Source: Vicinamibacteria bacterium
GTDB lineage: Bacteria; Acidobacteriota; Vicinamibacteria; Fen-336
Assembly: GCA_035570235.1 (NCBI GenBank)
Contig: DATMML010000094.1
Location: forward strand, 1 to 57,986
DNA length: 57,986 nt
Direction: 5' to 3'
A program made the position numbers and the translations under genes. The notes below the pieces were generated by a model. The model had not been told where the DNA came from. It worked only from the letters and a program-made list of their open reading frames with translations, and searched no databases. This document shows positions 31,999 to 40,616 of the stretch, piece by piece (position 1 is the first letter of the stretch; each line of letters starts with the position of its first letter).

Positions 31999-32649
31999 CT
32001 ACCAGCCCAGCCCGGTGACCAGCAGCCCCACCGCGGCGATGAGCCCGCCCGCGACCGCGTCCCCGTAGCGGTCCAGCCAGCCCGCGCGGATCACGCTCAC
32101 CCCCGCCCGTGCCGGCAGCACCAGGGCCACCATGGCGGCCAGGGTGGCGAGCTCGTAAACGATCACGATGGCGCCCAGACGCAGGGGGCCCCCGGGAGCG
32201 GCCGCCATCATCAGGGGCACGACGGCCACGCAGGGATCGGCGGAGAAGAGCAGGAACAGGCTGAAGACCGTGATCCCCGAGGGATCGTGGACGTGGTCGT
32301 AGTGGGAGTGAGCGTGGCCGTGGAGGCGCCGGCCGGCGGCCCGCCGGAGCCCCCAGGCCCCGTAGAGCAGGCCAAAGACCAGGAGAAGGATCCCTCCCAC
32401 CGATTCCAGTCGGCGTCCGAAGGCCTCCAGCACCCGAAACCCGAGGAAGAGGCCGAGCAGGCCCAAGGCCACCGAGGTGGTGACATGGCCGAACCCGCAC
32501 AGCAGGGTGACCCGGGCCGTGCGGGCGGCGGACCAGCCCCGGGCCCGCGCCACGGCCGCGAAGGGAACCCAGTGGTCGGGGGCCAAAGAATGAAGCGAGC
32601 CCACGGTGGCCGCCGCCACCGCCAGAGCCCCGAGCAGCCCCTCGCCCAT
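31999..32649 (-). CDS. UreH/NicO-like polytopic membrane protein
   Basis: The 216-residue protein has about six membrane helices. GSLHSLAPDHWVPF in the first helix is the HxxxxDHW-type motif of the UreH/NicO/RcnA-like transporter superfamily. A His-rich loop (LHGHAHSHYDHVHD) could collect metal ions, and FSADPCVAVVPLM carries the second conserved region. It probably moves a divalent metal or a small anion or redox species. It lies 48 bases upstream of the selenoprotein gene and is divergent from the MarR gene. Confidence 0.75.
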   Translation of the reverse strand: MGEGLLGALAVAAATVGSLHSLAPDHWVPFAAVARARGWSAARTARVTLLCGFGHVTTSVALGLLGLFLGFRVLEAFGRRLESVGGILLLVFGLLYGAWGLRRAAGRRLHGHAHSHYDHVHDPSGITVFSLFLLFSADPCVAVVPLMMAAAPGGPLRLGAIVIVYELATLAAMVALVLPARAGVSVIRAGWLDRYGDAVAGGLIAAVGLLVTGLGW

Positions 32650-32735
32650 CCTCCCTCCCCCGCTCGAACTCGAGCCCCCCCATCATGCCACGGTGATCGG
32701 GGTCGCGGTGCTCCTCTTGGCCCTTTGACGGAGTT

Positions 32736-32768
32736 TTACTTGACGAGTCATTGATTGATCCATTAAGT
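32736..32768 (+). promoter_or_regulatory. Promoter/operator region of the marR-yceI operon
   Basis: This AT-rich patch in GC-rich DNA contains TTGACG (32740-32745) and, 17 bases on, TTAAGT (32763-32768). Imperfect inverted elements (TGAC-GA-GTCA; ACTTGA and TTAAGT) overlap the hexamers, as expected for autoregulation by the MarR protein. Hexamer matches are moderate. Confidence 0.45.
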
Positions 32769-32776
32769 TCTCTGGC

Positions 32777-33286
32777 GTGGGCAGCATCGAGCGGGAGATC
32801 GGTCAGCGCCGTCCCTTCCCCTCCCCGTCCCAGGAGGGGGCGGTGGCCCTCCTTCGCACCGCGGACCTGCTGCGCCGCGCGCTGGCGGGGGTGGTGGACC
32901 CCCAGGGTATAACCCCCCAGCAATACAACGTGTTGCGCATCCTCCGCGGGGCGGGAAGCGAAGGCCTCCCCACCCTGGAGATCGCGGAGCGCATGATCGA
33001 GCAGGCCCCCGGGGTGACCCGGCTTCTCGACCGGCTCGAGGAGAAGGGCCTGGGGCGACGAGCGCGCTGCCCCCGTGACCGCCGCCGGGTACTCTGCCGC
33101 ATCACCTCTTCCGGCCTCCGCCTGCTCGCCAACCTGGACCGGCCCATGAACGAGGCCACCGAGAGCTTCCTTCGTCCCCTGGGCATCACCCACACCCGCC
33201 GGCTCATACGCCTGCTGGACGTCATCCGGAACGGCGAGGCCGGCCCCCAACCCCCCATGCATTTAGACAAGGAGAGAAGATCATGA
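32777..33286 (+). CDS. MarR-family transcriptional regulator
   Basis: The 169-residue protein starts at GTG 32777. The winged-helix core contains ITPQQYNVLRILRG, LEIAERMIEQAPGVTRLLDR and KGLGRRARCPRDRRRV, the standard MarR recognition helix and wing. It sits immediately upstream of a YceI protein, overlapping as ATGA, a pairing common in bacteria. It probably represses its own operon from the overlapping inverted elements. The single Cys of the wing and CRITSSG are possible redox-sensing points, which is speculative. Confidence 0.9.
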   Translation: MGSIEREIGQRRPFPSPSQEGAVALLRTADLLRRALAGVVDPQGITPQQYNVLRILRGAGSEGLPTLEIAERMIEQAPGVTRLLDRLEEKGLGRRARCPRDRRRVLCRITSSGLRLLANLDRPMNEATESFLRPLGITHTRRLIRLLDVIRNGEAGPQPPMHLDKERRS

Positions 33287-33888
33287 TCCGCAAGCTTCCG
33301 ACCCTGGCCGCATTCGTGCTGGCCGCTACCCCCGTCCTCGCCGCCGACACCTACAATGTCGACAAGAGCCACTCCGAGGCCGTGTTCCAGGTCCGCCATC
33401 TGGTGAACAAGGTGAGCGGCCGCTTCCGGGAATTCTCCGGGACCATCCACGCCGACCCCGCCAAGCCCGAACTCTCTTCGGTGGAGTTCACGATCAAGAC
33501 GGCCAGCATCGACACCGCCAACGACAACCGCGACAAGGACCTGCGCTCCGCCAATTTCTTCGACGTCGAGAAGCTGCCCGAGATCACGTTCAAGAGCGCG
33601 AAGATCGTGGCCACCAGCAAGGACCACTACAACGTCTCGGGCACCCTCACCATCCACGGGGTCGCCAAAGACGTGGTGCTGCCCGTCACCTTCCTGGGCT
33701 TCGTCAAGGATCCCTGGGGCAACGAGAGGGCCGGCTTCGAGACCTCGACCACCCTCAACCGGAAGGACTACGGGATCATCTGGAACAAGCTCCTGGACAG
33801 CGGAGGGACGCTGCTCGGGGATGACGTCAGCGTGAGCATCAACCTGGAGACGGTCAAGCAGAAGGAGTCGGCCCCGGCCGCCAAGTAG
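33283..33888 (+). CDS. yceI: YceI-family periplasmic lipid-binding protein
   Basis: The 201-residue protein has a signal peptide (to VLAADT) and a lipocalin-like barrel. DTYNVDKSHSEAVFQVRHLV, TASIDTANDNRDKDLRSANFF, ITFKSAKI, GTLTIHGVAKDVVLPV and LNRKDYGIIWN are the conserved YceI strands. Members bind polyprenoid or other isoprenoid and amphiphilic ligands in the periplasm. AAGGAGAG precedes the ATG, which overlaps the MarR stop. Confidence 0.95.
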   Translation: MIRKLPTLAAFVLAATPVLAADTYNVDKSHSEAVFQVRHLVNKVSGRFREFSGTIHADPAKPELSSVEFTIKTASIDTANDNRDKDLRSANFFDVEKLPEITFKSAKIVATSKDHYNVSGTLTIHGVAKDVVLPVTFLGFVKDPWGNERAGFETSTTLNRKDYGIIWNKLLDSGGTLLGDDVSVSINLETVKQKESAPAAK

Positions 33889-33897
33889 TCGGGTGAC

Positions 33898-33924
33898 GAG
33901 CCGGGCGGTCCCCCCGCCCGGCTC
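33898..33924 (+). terminator. Strong hairpin after yceI
   Basis: GAGCCGGGCGG (33898-33908) and CCGCCCGGCTC (33914-33924) form a perfect 11-bp GC-rich stem with a 5-base loop, ten bases after the yceI stop. Only GGTTCC follows, so it is a terminator of the type without a long T-run. The rest of 33925-34163 shows no gene. Confidence 0.7.
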
Positions 33925-34163
33925 GGTTCCTCTCAGGGCTCGCGAACTCATCGCGCGGAAAAGGGTCTCAGTTCAAGTCCGCCCCCCCGAAGCGCTTGCG
34001 CACGGTGCTCGGGGCGCGGGTGAACATCGCGGCCGCGGTCGGCTCCCCCTAGGCCAACGCCCCCTCGCTCCCGGAGGGCCATCACGCCTCGAGGTTCACC
34101 GCAACAGGTCGTTGCCCCCCAGAAAGCATGGTGCCCCCCACCGCCTCCATCCGTTAGAACTCC

Positions 34164-34805
34164 CTAGATCCAGCCCAGCCGGCGCAGCGCGTGCCCAAGG
34201 CCCAGGCCCAGCCAGAGAAGGCCCACCAGCCGGAACAGCCACACCACGGTGAGAGTGCCGACCAGGGCCTGGATGTGGAGGGGGAAGGGCAGCCGCGGAG
34301 GCTCGGGCGAGGGCGAGTCGGCGGGCGAGGACAGCCAGCCCAACGGAAGCACGGTGAGGGCGACGCCGGCGCGGAAGAATGCCACCGCGTCGGCCGCGGT
34401 CAGGGGTCCGAGGCGGCCGCGGTCAGCGAGGAGAGCACCCGGCAGGAAGGCGACGAGCGTGCCGAGGATGCCGAGCCGAAGAAACCCCGCGTGGCGGCCG
34501 GCCCAGGCCAAGACCCCCTCCAGGCGCCGCGCGTGGGGGGGGCCGCAGGCACGCCAGGTCGTGATCCCGAGGGGCTCCGCGGCCTGCACGCTGGGACCGC
34601 TCGCCGCCGGTCCCCCGCACCAAAGGCACCGTGCCTGGGCCCGCCGCCGCGAGTAGGGGCGGGCGTAGAAGCGGTGCGTGACCACGAGGGCGGCTCCCAG
34701 GCCGAGGGAGGGGGCGAGGCCGAGGGGAGCTCGGGTGAAGAGCCAGAGCACGAGGGGGACGGGCAGGAAGAGGAGGAGGCCGGGGAGCCGCGAGACCACG
34801 CGCAA
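34164..34805 (-). CDS. Uncharacterised membrane protein with CxxC motif
   Basis: The 213-residue protein has about five to six hydrophobic segments. A cytoplasmic-type loop after the second segment holds RCLWCGG and WRACGPPHARR, a four-part Cys/His set that may bind zinc. The C-terminal helix ends GLGLGHALRRLGWI. It is divergent from the deacylase gene. No family is recognised. Confidence 0.6.
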   Translation of the reverse strand: MRVVSRLPGLLLFLPVPLVLWLFTRAPLGLAPSLGLGAALVVTHRFYARPYSRRRAQARCLWCGGPAASGPSVQAAEPLGITTWRACGPPHARRLEGVLAWAGRHAGFLRLGILGTLVAFLPGALLADRGRLGPLTAADAVAFFRAGVALTVLPLGWLSSPADSPSPEPPRLPFPLHIQALVGTLTVVWLFRLVGLLWLGLGLGHALRRLGWI

Positions 34806-34882
34806 CTGCTATCACCCGGGGCCCCCCCCTGACAAGCGGCGCCTCTCCGCGCCCCGGGCTAGAATCGGGCCCTCGGAGGTGA

Positions 34883-36580
34883 GTGTTGAGAAAGCTGCTC
34901 TACGCCCTGGCCGCTGCGCTTCCCTTCGCCCTTCCCCACGGGGCCGCCGCGGCGCCCCCGGCGGCCTGCGACCTGCTCCTCGCGGGCGGCCGCGTCGTGG
35001 ACGGCACCGGCGCCCCCTGGTTCCAGGCCGATGTGTGCGTGCGCGGGGACCGCATCGCGGCGGTGGGCGATCTCGCCCGCCTGCCCGCCAGGCGCCGCAT
35101 CGACGCCTCCCGACTGGTGGTGGCCCCCGGCTTCATCGACATGCTCGGCCAGTCCGAGTACAACGTGCTCGTCGACAACCGGGCCGCGAGCAAGATCACC
35201 CAGGGCATCACGACCGAGATCACGGGCGAGGGCACCTCCATCGCCCCCTTGAACGCCCGCATGATCGCCAACAACAAGGAGACCTACGCCCGCTACGGGG
35301 TGACGCCCGACTGGACGACCCTGGAGGGCTACTGGAGGGCGTTCGCGCGCGCGCGGCCCGCCATCAACTTGGGGACGTTCGTGGGGGCGGGAGGGGTGCG
35401 CGACTTCGTGATCGGGCAGGAGGAGCGGAAGGCCACCCCTTCCGAGCTCGCGGCCATGGAAGAGGCAGTGGCCCGGGCCATGGAGGAGGGCGCCCTCGGC
35501 CTCTCCACCTCCCTCCAGTACGTGCCCGATCGCTTCGCCTCCACGGAGGAGATCGTCAGCCTGGCCCGGGTGGCCGCCCGCTACGGGGGAAGCTACATCT
35601 CCCATCAGCGCTCGGAGTCGAGCCTCATCGACGAGAGCCTGGACGAGGTGTTCCGGGTGGCCCGCGAGGCCCGGATCCCGGCTCAGATCTACCATCTGAA
35701 GACCGCCTACCGGAAGAATTGGGGCCGGATGCCGGAGGTGCTGCAGCGCCTGGAACGGGCGCGGGCGCAGGGGCTGGACGTCTCCGCCGACCAGTATCCG
35801 TACCTCGCGGGCCAGAATGGCCTCGACGCCGGCCTGCCCCTCTGGGTGCGGGAGGGGGGCAAGGACAAGATGATCGCGCGCCTCCAGGATCCCTCCGTGC
35901 GGGAGCGGGTCAAGGCCGAGCTCGAGCGGGACGACCCGAGCTGGGAGAACCAGTACCTGGGCTCGGGGGGGGCCGCGAGCGTGCTCATCGTCAGCGTCGT
36001 GAACACGAGCCTCAAGAAGTACGAGGGGAAGACCCTGGAGCAGATCGGCAAGGAGGAGGCGAAGGACCCCCGGGACGTGATGATGGATCTGGTCATCGCC
36101 GACCGCGCCAACACCTCCAACGTCGTCTTCATCATGAGCGAGGAGGATGTCCGGACCGCCCTGCGTCACCCCCTGGTTTCGCTCTGCACCGACTCGGGGG
36201 CGGTGGCGGAGGACGGCATCTTCTCCGAGGAGAAGTCGCATCCCCGGGCCTGGGGCTCCGCCGCCCGCATCCTGGGGAAGTACGTTCGGGAGGAGAAACT
36301 CGTCCCCCTCGAGGAAGCCATCCGCAAGATGACGTCGCTGCCCGCCTCGCGGATGGGGCTCTCCGAGCGCGGGATCCTCCGGCCGGGGATGGCGGCGGAC
36401 CTCGTGGCCTTCGATCCCCAGACCGTCCGCGACCGGGCGACCTTCGAGGACCCGCTGCACTACAGCGAAGGCATCCCCTACGTGGCCGTGAACGGCGAGC
36501 TCGTGGTCGACGGCGGGGCGATCACCGCCGCCCGGCCGGGCCGCGCCTTGAAGGGCCCCGGATATCGGGGCGCTCCTTGA
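34883..36580 (+). CDS. N-acyl-D-amino-acid deacylase-like amidohydrolase lacking the HxH motif
   Basis: The 565-residue protein has a signal peptide (to GAAAAPP). The amidohydrolase beta-sandwich begins CDLLLAGGRVVDGTG. At the usual PGFIDxHxH site it reads PGFIDMLGQSE, so the first metal pair is lost. Other expected ligands remain: YISHQRSE and QIYHLKT (His) and CTDSG (Asp). TTEITGEG replaces the bridging Cys region. D-aminoacylases and dihydroorotase-like enzymes can work with one metal, so this may be a mono-metal periplasmic deacylase, perhaps acting on D-amino acids from peptidoglycan. GTG 34883 or TTG 34886 is the start (GGAGG upstream). Confidence 0.82.
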   Translation: MLRKLLYALAAALPFALPHGAAAAPPAACDLLLAGGRVVDGTGAPWFQADVCVRGDRIAAVGDLARLPARRRIDASRLVVAPGFIDMLGQSEYNVLVDNRAASKITQGITTEITGEGTSIAPLNARMIANNKETYARYGVTPDWTTLEGYWRAFARARPAINLGTFVGAGGVRDFVIGQEERKATPSELAAMEEAVARAMEEGALGLSTSLQYVPDRFASTEEIVSLARVAARYGGSYISHQRSESSLIDESLDEVFRVAREARIPAQIYHLKTAYRKNWGRMPEVLQRLERARAQGLDVSADQYPYLAGQNGLDAGLPLWVREGGKDKMIARLQDPSVRERVKAELERDDPSWENQYLGSGGAASVLIVSVVNTSLKKYEGKTLEQIGKEEAKDPRDVMMDLVIADRANTSNVVFIMSEEDVRTALRHPLVSLCTDSGAVAEDGIFSEEKSHPRAWGSAARILGKYVREEKLVPLEEAIRKMTSLPASRMGLSERGILRPGMAADLVAFDPQTVRDRATFEDPLHYSEGIPYVAVNGELVVDGGAITAARPGRALKGPGYRGAP

Positions 36581-36587
36581 TCCGCGC

Positions 36588-37376
36588 ATGAGCGTCCACC
36601 CCACCGCCATCCTGAGCCCGGGCGCCACCCTGGGACGGGGGGTCGTGCTCGGCCCCTACTGCGTGGTGGAGGACCAGGTGGTCATCGGGGAGGGGAGCGA
36701 GATCCGGGCCCACGCGGTGGTGAAGCGCTTCACGCACCTGGGCGCCGACAACACCGTGCACGAAGGCGCCGTCCTGGGAGGCGAGCCCCAGGACGTGGCC
36801 TTCGCGGGGGGCGAGTCCCGCCTCCGCATCGGGGACGGCAACCGCATCCGCGAGGGCGTGACCCTCCACCGCTCCAGCGCTCCCGGCGGGGCCACGGTCG
36901 TGGGCTCGGAATGCTTCCTCATGGCCTACGCCCATGTGGCCCACGACGATCGCATCGGGGATGGGGTCATCCTCGCCAACAACGTGGCCCTGGCCGGCCA
37001 CGTCGAGATCGCGGATCGCGCCTTCCTCTCGGGGGGGGTGGTCGTTCATCAGTTCTGCCGCATCGGCCGCCTGGCCATGGTCGGGGGCAACGCCAAGATC
37101 GTGCAGGACTGCCTGCCCTTTGTGGTCACGGACGGGGCGCCGGGGCGGGCCCGCGGCCTCAACAGCGTGGGGCTCAGGCGGGCGGGGATCGGCCCGGCCC
37201 AGGTGCGGGCCCTCAAGGAGGGCTACCGACTCCTCCTCCGCTCTTCCTTGCCCCGAGAGGCCGCCCTGGAGCGGATGGCCGCGCTCTCGGATCCGCTCGT
37301 CGAGGAGATGATCGCGTTCGTGCGCTCGTCCCGCCGCGGCATCTCCGGGGAGGAGCGCGAGCGCGACGGGGGCTGA
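36588..37376 (+). CDS. lpxA: Acyl-ACP--UDP-N-acetylglucosamine O-acyltransferase
   Basis: The 262-residue protein is built from left-handed beta-helix hexapeptides with a C-terminal helical domain. AYAHVAHD carries the catalytic His (His119, matching E. coli His125), with GEPQDVAFAGG, EGVTLHR and GGNAKIVQD also conserved. It performs the first step of lipid A synthesis and so marks an LPS-type outer membrane. It stands apart from lpxD/fabZ/lpxB, seven bases after the deacylase gene. Confidence 0.95.
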   Translation: MSVHPTAILSPGATLGRGVVLGPYCVVEDQVVIGEGSEIRAHAVVKRFTHLGADNTVHEGAVLGGEPQDVAFAGGESRLRIGDGNRIREGVTLHRSSAPGGATVVGSECFLMAYAHVAHDDRIGDGVILANNVALAGHVEIADRAFLSGGVVVHQFCRIGRLAMVGGNAKIVQDCLPFVVTDGAPGRARGLNSVGLRRAGIGPAQVRALKEGYRLLLRSSLPREAALERMAALSDPLVEEMIAFVRSSRRGISGEERERDGG

Positions 37377-37447
37377 GCGGATCTTGTCAGGCCCGACCTT
37401 CCTGGGTAGACTGGCCGGGAAAGCAACAATCAAAGGAGAGCAAGCCG

Positions 37448-38323
37448 ATGGGAAAGCGGATTTTCCTCTTCGTGGCCACGAACGTGGCCATCATCGTGAC
37501 CCTGTCGATCGTCCTCCGGCTGCTCGGGGTGGCCGGCTACATCCACCCCGGGGGCGGCCTCAATTTCTTCGCCCTGGCCGTCGTCTGCACGGTGTGGGGC
37601 ATGGGGGGGTCTTACATCTCCCTGCTGATGTCGCGCTGGGTGGCCAAGCGCGCGGTGGGGGTCGAACTCATCAACGGGCAGACCGGCAACGCGGAGCTCG
37701 ACTGGCTTTTCAATACGGTCGGCAACCTGACCCGCCAGGCGAATTTGCCCATGCCCGAGGTGGGCACCTACGAATCCGAGGAGGTCAACGCCTTCGCCAC
37801 CGGACCCAGCAAGACACGGAGCCTGGTGGCGGTCTCGAGCGGCCTCCTGCGCACCATGGACCATGCCCAGATCGAGGGCGTGCTCGGCCACGAGGTCACG
37901 CACATCGCCAACGGGGATATGGTCACCATGACCCTCATCCAAGGCGTGGTGAACGCCTTCGCCATGTTCTTCGCCCGCATCGTCGCCTTTTTCATCCGCC
38001 AGGCCATGGACTCGCGGATGGCGAACATGGTCGCCTTCCTGGTCCAGATCGTCCTCGAGATCGGCCTTAGCTTCCTGGGCCTTCTCATCATCCGCTGGTT
38101 CTCGAGGCAGCGCGAGTTCCGGGCGGACGCGGGGGGCGCCGTCCTGGCCGGGCGGGAGAACATGATCGGGGCGCTGCGGCGGCTCCAGGATAACCAGAAG
38201 CTCGTCGACAACACCCACCCCGCTCTGGCCAACTTCAAGATTGCCGGCGGCCCGGGCCTCCTGCTCGCCAGCCACCCGCCCCTGGAAGTACGGATCGCGG
38301 CCCTGGAGGCGGGGGCCCGCTGA
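37448..38323 (+). CDS. htpX: HtpX membrane zinc metalloprotease
   Basis: The 291-residue protein starts at ATG 37448 behind AAAGGAGAG. It has two N-terminal membrane helices, then the M48 motif GHEVTHIANGD and the third ligand in RQREFRADAGG. NAFATGPSKTRSLVAVSSGLL is the family signature. HtpX degrades misfolded membrane proteins together with FtsH. The protein is full length and well conserved. Confidence 0.97.
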   Translation: MGKRIFLFVATNVAIIVTLSIVLRLLGVAGYIHPGGGLNFFALAVVCTVWGMGGSYISLLMSRWVAKRAVGVELINGQTGNAELDWLFNTVGNLTRQANLPMPEVGTYESEEVNAFATGPSKTRSLVAVSSGLLRTMDHAQIEGVLGHEVTHIANGDMVTMTLIQGVVNAFAMFFARIVAFFIRQAMDSRMANMVAFLVQIVLEIGLSFLGLLIIRWFSRQREFRADAGGAVLAGRENMIGALRRLQDNQKLVDNTHPALANFKIAGGPGLLLASHPPLEVRIAALEAGAR

Positions 38324-38326
38324 GGG

Positions 38327-39451
38327 TCAGTCCAGCTCCACGGCCAGACCGGCGAGGAGCGCGGCCCGACGGGGCAGGTCGGGGACGATAACGTACTCAT
38401 TGCGGGCATGGGCCCCTCCCCCCGCGGGGCCCAGCCCGTCCAAGGTGGGCAGGCCAGCGGCGGCGGTGAGGTTGCCGTCGGAGGCCCCCCCCACCCGCGC
38501 CGCGCCGAGCTCGAAGCGGAGGCCGAGGGCAATGCTCTTGGCCCGCGCGTAGAGGGCCTGGGAGGCGGGGGTGGGCTCCATGGGCGGCCGGTCGAACCCT
38601 CCCTCGGCGGCGATGAACACGCGGGGGTCGGCCGACCGATGCTCGCGGATGGCCGTCTCCACCCGCCTCGCCTCCTCCTTGGACCATACCCTCACGTCGA
38701 CGGAAACGGTGGCCCTCTCGGGCACCACGTTGGTGACGGAGCCGGCCTGGGCCACGGTCGGGGTGACGCTCGTGCCCTGGGCGGCGTCGCCCAGGGTCTC
38801 CAGGAAGAGGACGAAGCGCGCCAGCTCGGCCAAAGCGGATGCCCCCTTCTCGGGATCGAGCCCGGCGTGGGCCGAGCGCCCGGTGAGCGACACCCGGAAG
38901 AGGCCGGTACCCTTGCGCGCGATCTTGACCGCCCCCTCCTGGGAGGGCTCCAGCACCAGCACCTGACGGTGGCGGCGGGCCACGCTCAGCAGGAGATCCC
39001 GGGAGGCCAGGGTGCCCACCTCCTCGTCGGGCACGAGCAGGAGCGAGACCGCGGGGGGATGGCGCTCCCGGCCCAGGGCGGCGAGCGCGGCCATGGCCAC
39101 CACGATCCCCGCCTTCATGTCGAAGACGCCCGGGCCCTGGGCCCTCTCGCCCTGGACGCGGTAGGGGCTGGTGAGGAGGGAGCCGACCGGCCACACCGTG
39201 TCCAGGTGCCCGAGGAGGAGGGTCCGGCCGTCCCGCGGCCCCACCGAGGCCAGCAGCGCTTCCCCCCGGGGCGGACAGGGCCGGAGTTCGGCCCCGACCC
39301 CCCGCTCACGGAGACGGTCGCGGATCCACCCCGCGAGAAGAGAGACGCGGCCCGCGTCCTCGGAAGGGCTCTCCATGGAGACCAGGGCCTCGAGGTCGGC
39401 GCTCATGCGGGAGAGGGCCGGCTCGAACAGGCCCAACCAGTCCTTATCCAT
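38327..39451 (-). CDS. M20-family metallopeptidase (glutamate carboxypeptidase-like)
   Basis: The 374-residue protein has LLGHLDTVWPVG and GPGVFDMKAG (first His and bridging Asp), VPDEEVGT (catalytic and metal Glu), an LTGRSAHAGLDPEKG dimer-domain motif and GGAHARNEYV (last His). This is the CPG2-like M20A layout. It has no signal peptide. It cleaves C-terminal amino acids or acyl groups from small peptides; the exact substrate is not evident. It is convergent with htpX, three bases apart. Confidence 0.93.
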   Translation of the reverse strand: MDKDWLGLFEPALSRMSADLEALVSMESPSEDAGRVSLLAGWIRDRLRERGVGAELRPCPPRGEALLASVGPRDGRTLLLGHLDTVWPVGSLLTSPYRVQGERAQGPGVFDMKAGIVVAMAALAALGRERHPPAVSLLLVPDEEVGTLASRDLLLSVARRHRQVLVLEPSQEGAVKIARKGTGLFRVSLTGRSAHAGLDPEKGASALAELARFVLFLETLGDAAQGTSVTPTVAQAGSVTNVVPERATVSVDVRVWSKEEARRVETAIREHRSADPRVFIAAEGGFDRPPMEPTPASQALYARAKSIALGLRFELGAARVGGASDGNLTAAAGLPTLDGLGPAGGGAHARNEYVIVPDLPRRAALLAGLAVELD

Positions 39452-39572
39452 GCCCGCGGCTCCTCCGCCGGAAGGGAAAAGGGAATGATAGCCCTGCTTT
39501 CTCGTTCCGCGCGCGGGGGGCCGGGGAGGCGAGATCGCTGCGCTCCAGAGCGAAAAGCGGCGCGCGCTACCC

Positions 39573-39601
39573 TTGACAAGGTTTGGAGGCCGCCCTAGAT
39601 T
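39573..39601 (+). promoter_or_regulatory. Near-consensus sigma-70 promoter of the coiled-coil operon
   Basis: TTGACA (39573-39578) and TAGATT (39596-39601) are 17 bases apart. This is one of the best housekeeping-type promoters in the window. Transcription would begin about 120 bases before the first coiled-coil gene. Confidence 0.7.
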
Positions 39602-39679
39602 CCCCGCTGTCTACTTCCTGGGATCCCAGACCTAGTGGGCCGGCGGCGTGACGCGGATCACGGTGACGCCGCGGTCCGG

Positions 39680-39710
39680 GCTCGTCCTGAGTTCCACGAG
39701 CCGGACGAGC
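39680..39710 (+). promoter_or_regulatory. Inverted repeat in the operon leader
   Basis: GCTCGTCC (39680-39687) and GGACGAGC (39703-39710) form a perfect 8-bp inverted repeat, 17 bases before the first start codon and just upstream of its GAGGG ribosome-binding site. It could be a binding site for a regulator or an RNA hairpin affecting translation. Confidence 0.4.
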
Positions 39711-39727
39711 GGTAAACGAGGGCGACC

Positions 39728-40615
39728 ATGGCGCTCATGAACGAGCTCCTCGAGGAGGCCGTAGCCCAGTGCACCGTCCTCTCGCAGGGGACGGCCGAGG
39801 CGGCGGAGGCGATCGGGAGCCTGATCGACCGTGCGGACCATCTCGGAGAGCGCCTCACGAGCGGGGCGGACCAGGCCCACCGGCTCTGCCAGGACCTGAC
39901 CGCGCACCTGGCGGAGGCGGAGCACGGGCTGGAAGGGGCGGGCCGCAACGCGGGAAGCCACTTGGCCGAGCTGGGCACGCGCGCGGGCGAGGTCCGGGAA
40001 CGCGTGGGCCACCTCCTGGGCGCGGTCCACAAGGACCTGGACGACCTGGAGACCCACCGGGAGCACCTCCTTGCCGAACTCGACCCCCAGGTGGACGCGG
40101 CCGGCTCCGAGTTCGAGCAGCTCGCCCACCGGATCGGCGACGTGGAGGCGGCCACCGACCAGCACCTGCAGGCGGCGGGCCAGGCCATCCACGGCTTCCA
40201 TGACGCGGTGGCCGCCGCCCGCGGCGAGGTCGACCAGCGCAAGGAGCACTTCCACCACGCGGTCCAGGATCTGGAGACCACGGTCGCGGAGCAGATCCAC
40301 ACCCTGACCGACGCCATCCACGCCCTCTTGAACGATCAAGCGACCCACCTCATTGACATGGCCAACCGGATGCTGACCGAGCACAACCAGGCCATGGCCG
40401 CCGCGAAGAAGAAGTTCGCGGAGGAGGCCAAGGAGCGGATCTTGAGCGCGGCCGCCCCCCTGCGGAGCGCGATCGAGGCCCTGGGCGAGCTGGCCGCCAA
40501 CCGCGAGACCGCCCTCAAGGAGAAGTCCCGGGAGGTCCTGGACAAGGTTCACGAGGTGGTTCGGATCCTGGACGAGATCAAGCCCGCTCTCGAGAGCGCC
40601 AACCGGTTGCATTGA
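39728..40615 (+). CDS. Coiled-coil protein 1 of the deamidase operon
   Basis: The 295-residue protein is predicted helical throughout, with heptad-like Leu/Ala spacing, and is rich in Glu, Ala, His and Gln. It has no signal peptide, membrane helix or Cys-based motif beyond two Cys near the start. It has a central acidic part (VHKDLDDLETHREHLLAELD) and a more basic C-terminal part (AAAKKKFAEEAKERILSAAA). It is the first of four consecutive genes of similar length and build. No known family is recognised. A rod-like or filament-forming cytoplasmic protein is the plainest reading. Confidence 0.8.
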   Translation: MALMNELLEEAVAQCTVLSQGTAEAAEAIGSLIDRADHLGERLTSGADQAHRLCQDLTAHLAEAEHGLEGAGRNAGSHLAELGTRAGEVRERVGHLLGAVHKDLDDLETHREHLLAELDPQVDAAGSEFEQLAHRIGDVEAATDQHLQAAGQAIHGFHDAVAAARGEVDQRKEHFHHAVQDLETTVAEQIHTLTDAIHALLNDQATHLIDMANRMLTEHNQAMAAAKKKFAEEAKERILSAAAPLRSAIEALGELAANRETALKEKSREVLDKVHEVVRILDEIKPALESANRLH

Positions 40616-40616
40616 C

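Noticed and set aside
33965-33995. tRNA-like T-arm (AGTTCAAGTCC)
   Set aside because: The flanking bases do not pair and no acceptor, D or anticodon arm is present.
34859-36628. Minus-strand ORF of 589 codons opposite the deacylase
   Set aside because: It is a shadow with biased composition; the plus-strand protein has a signal peptide and family motifs.
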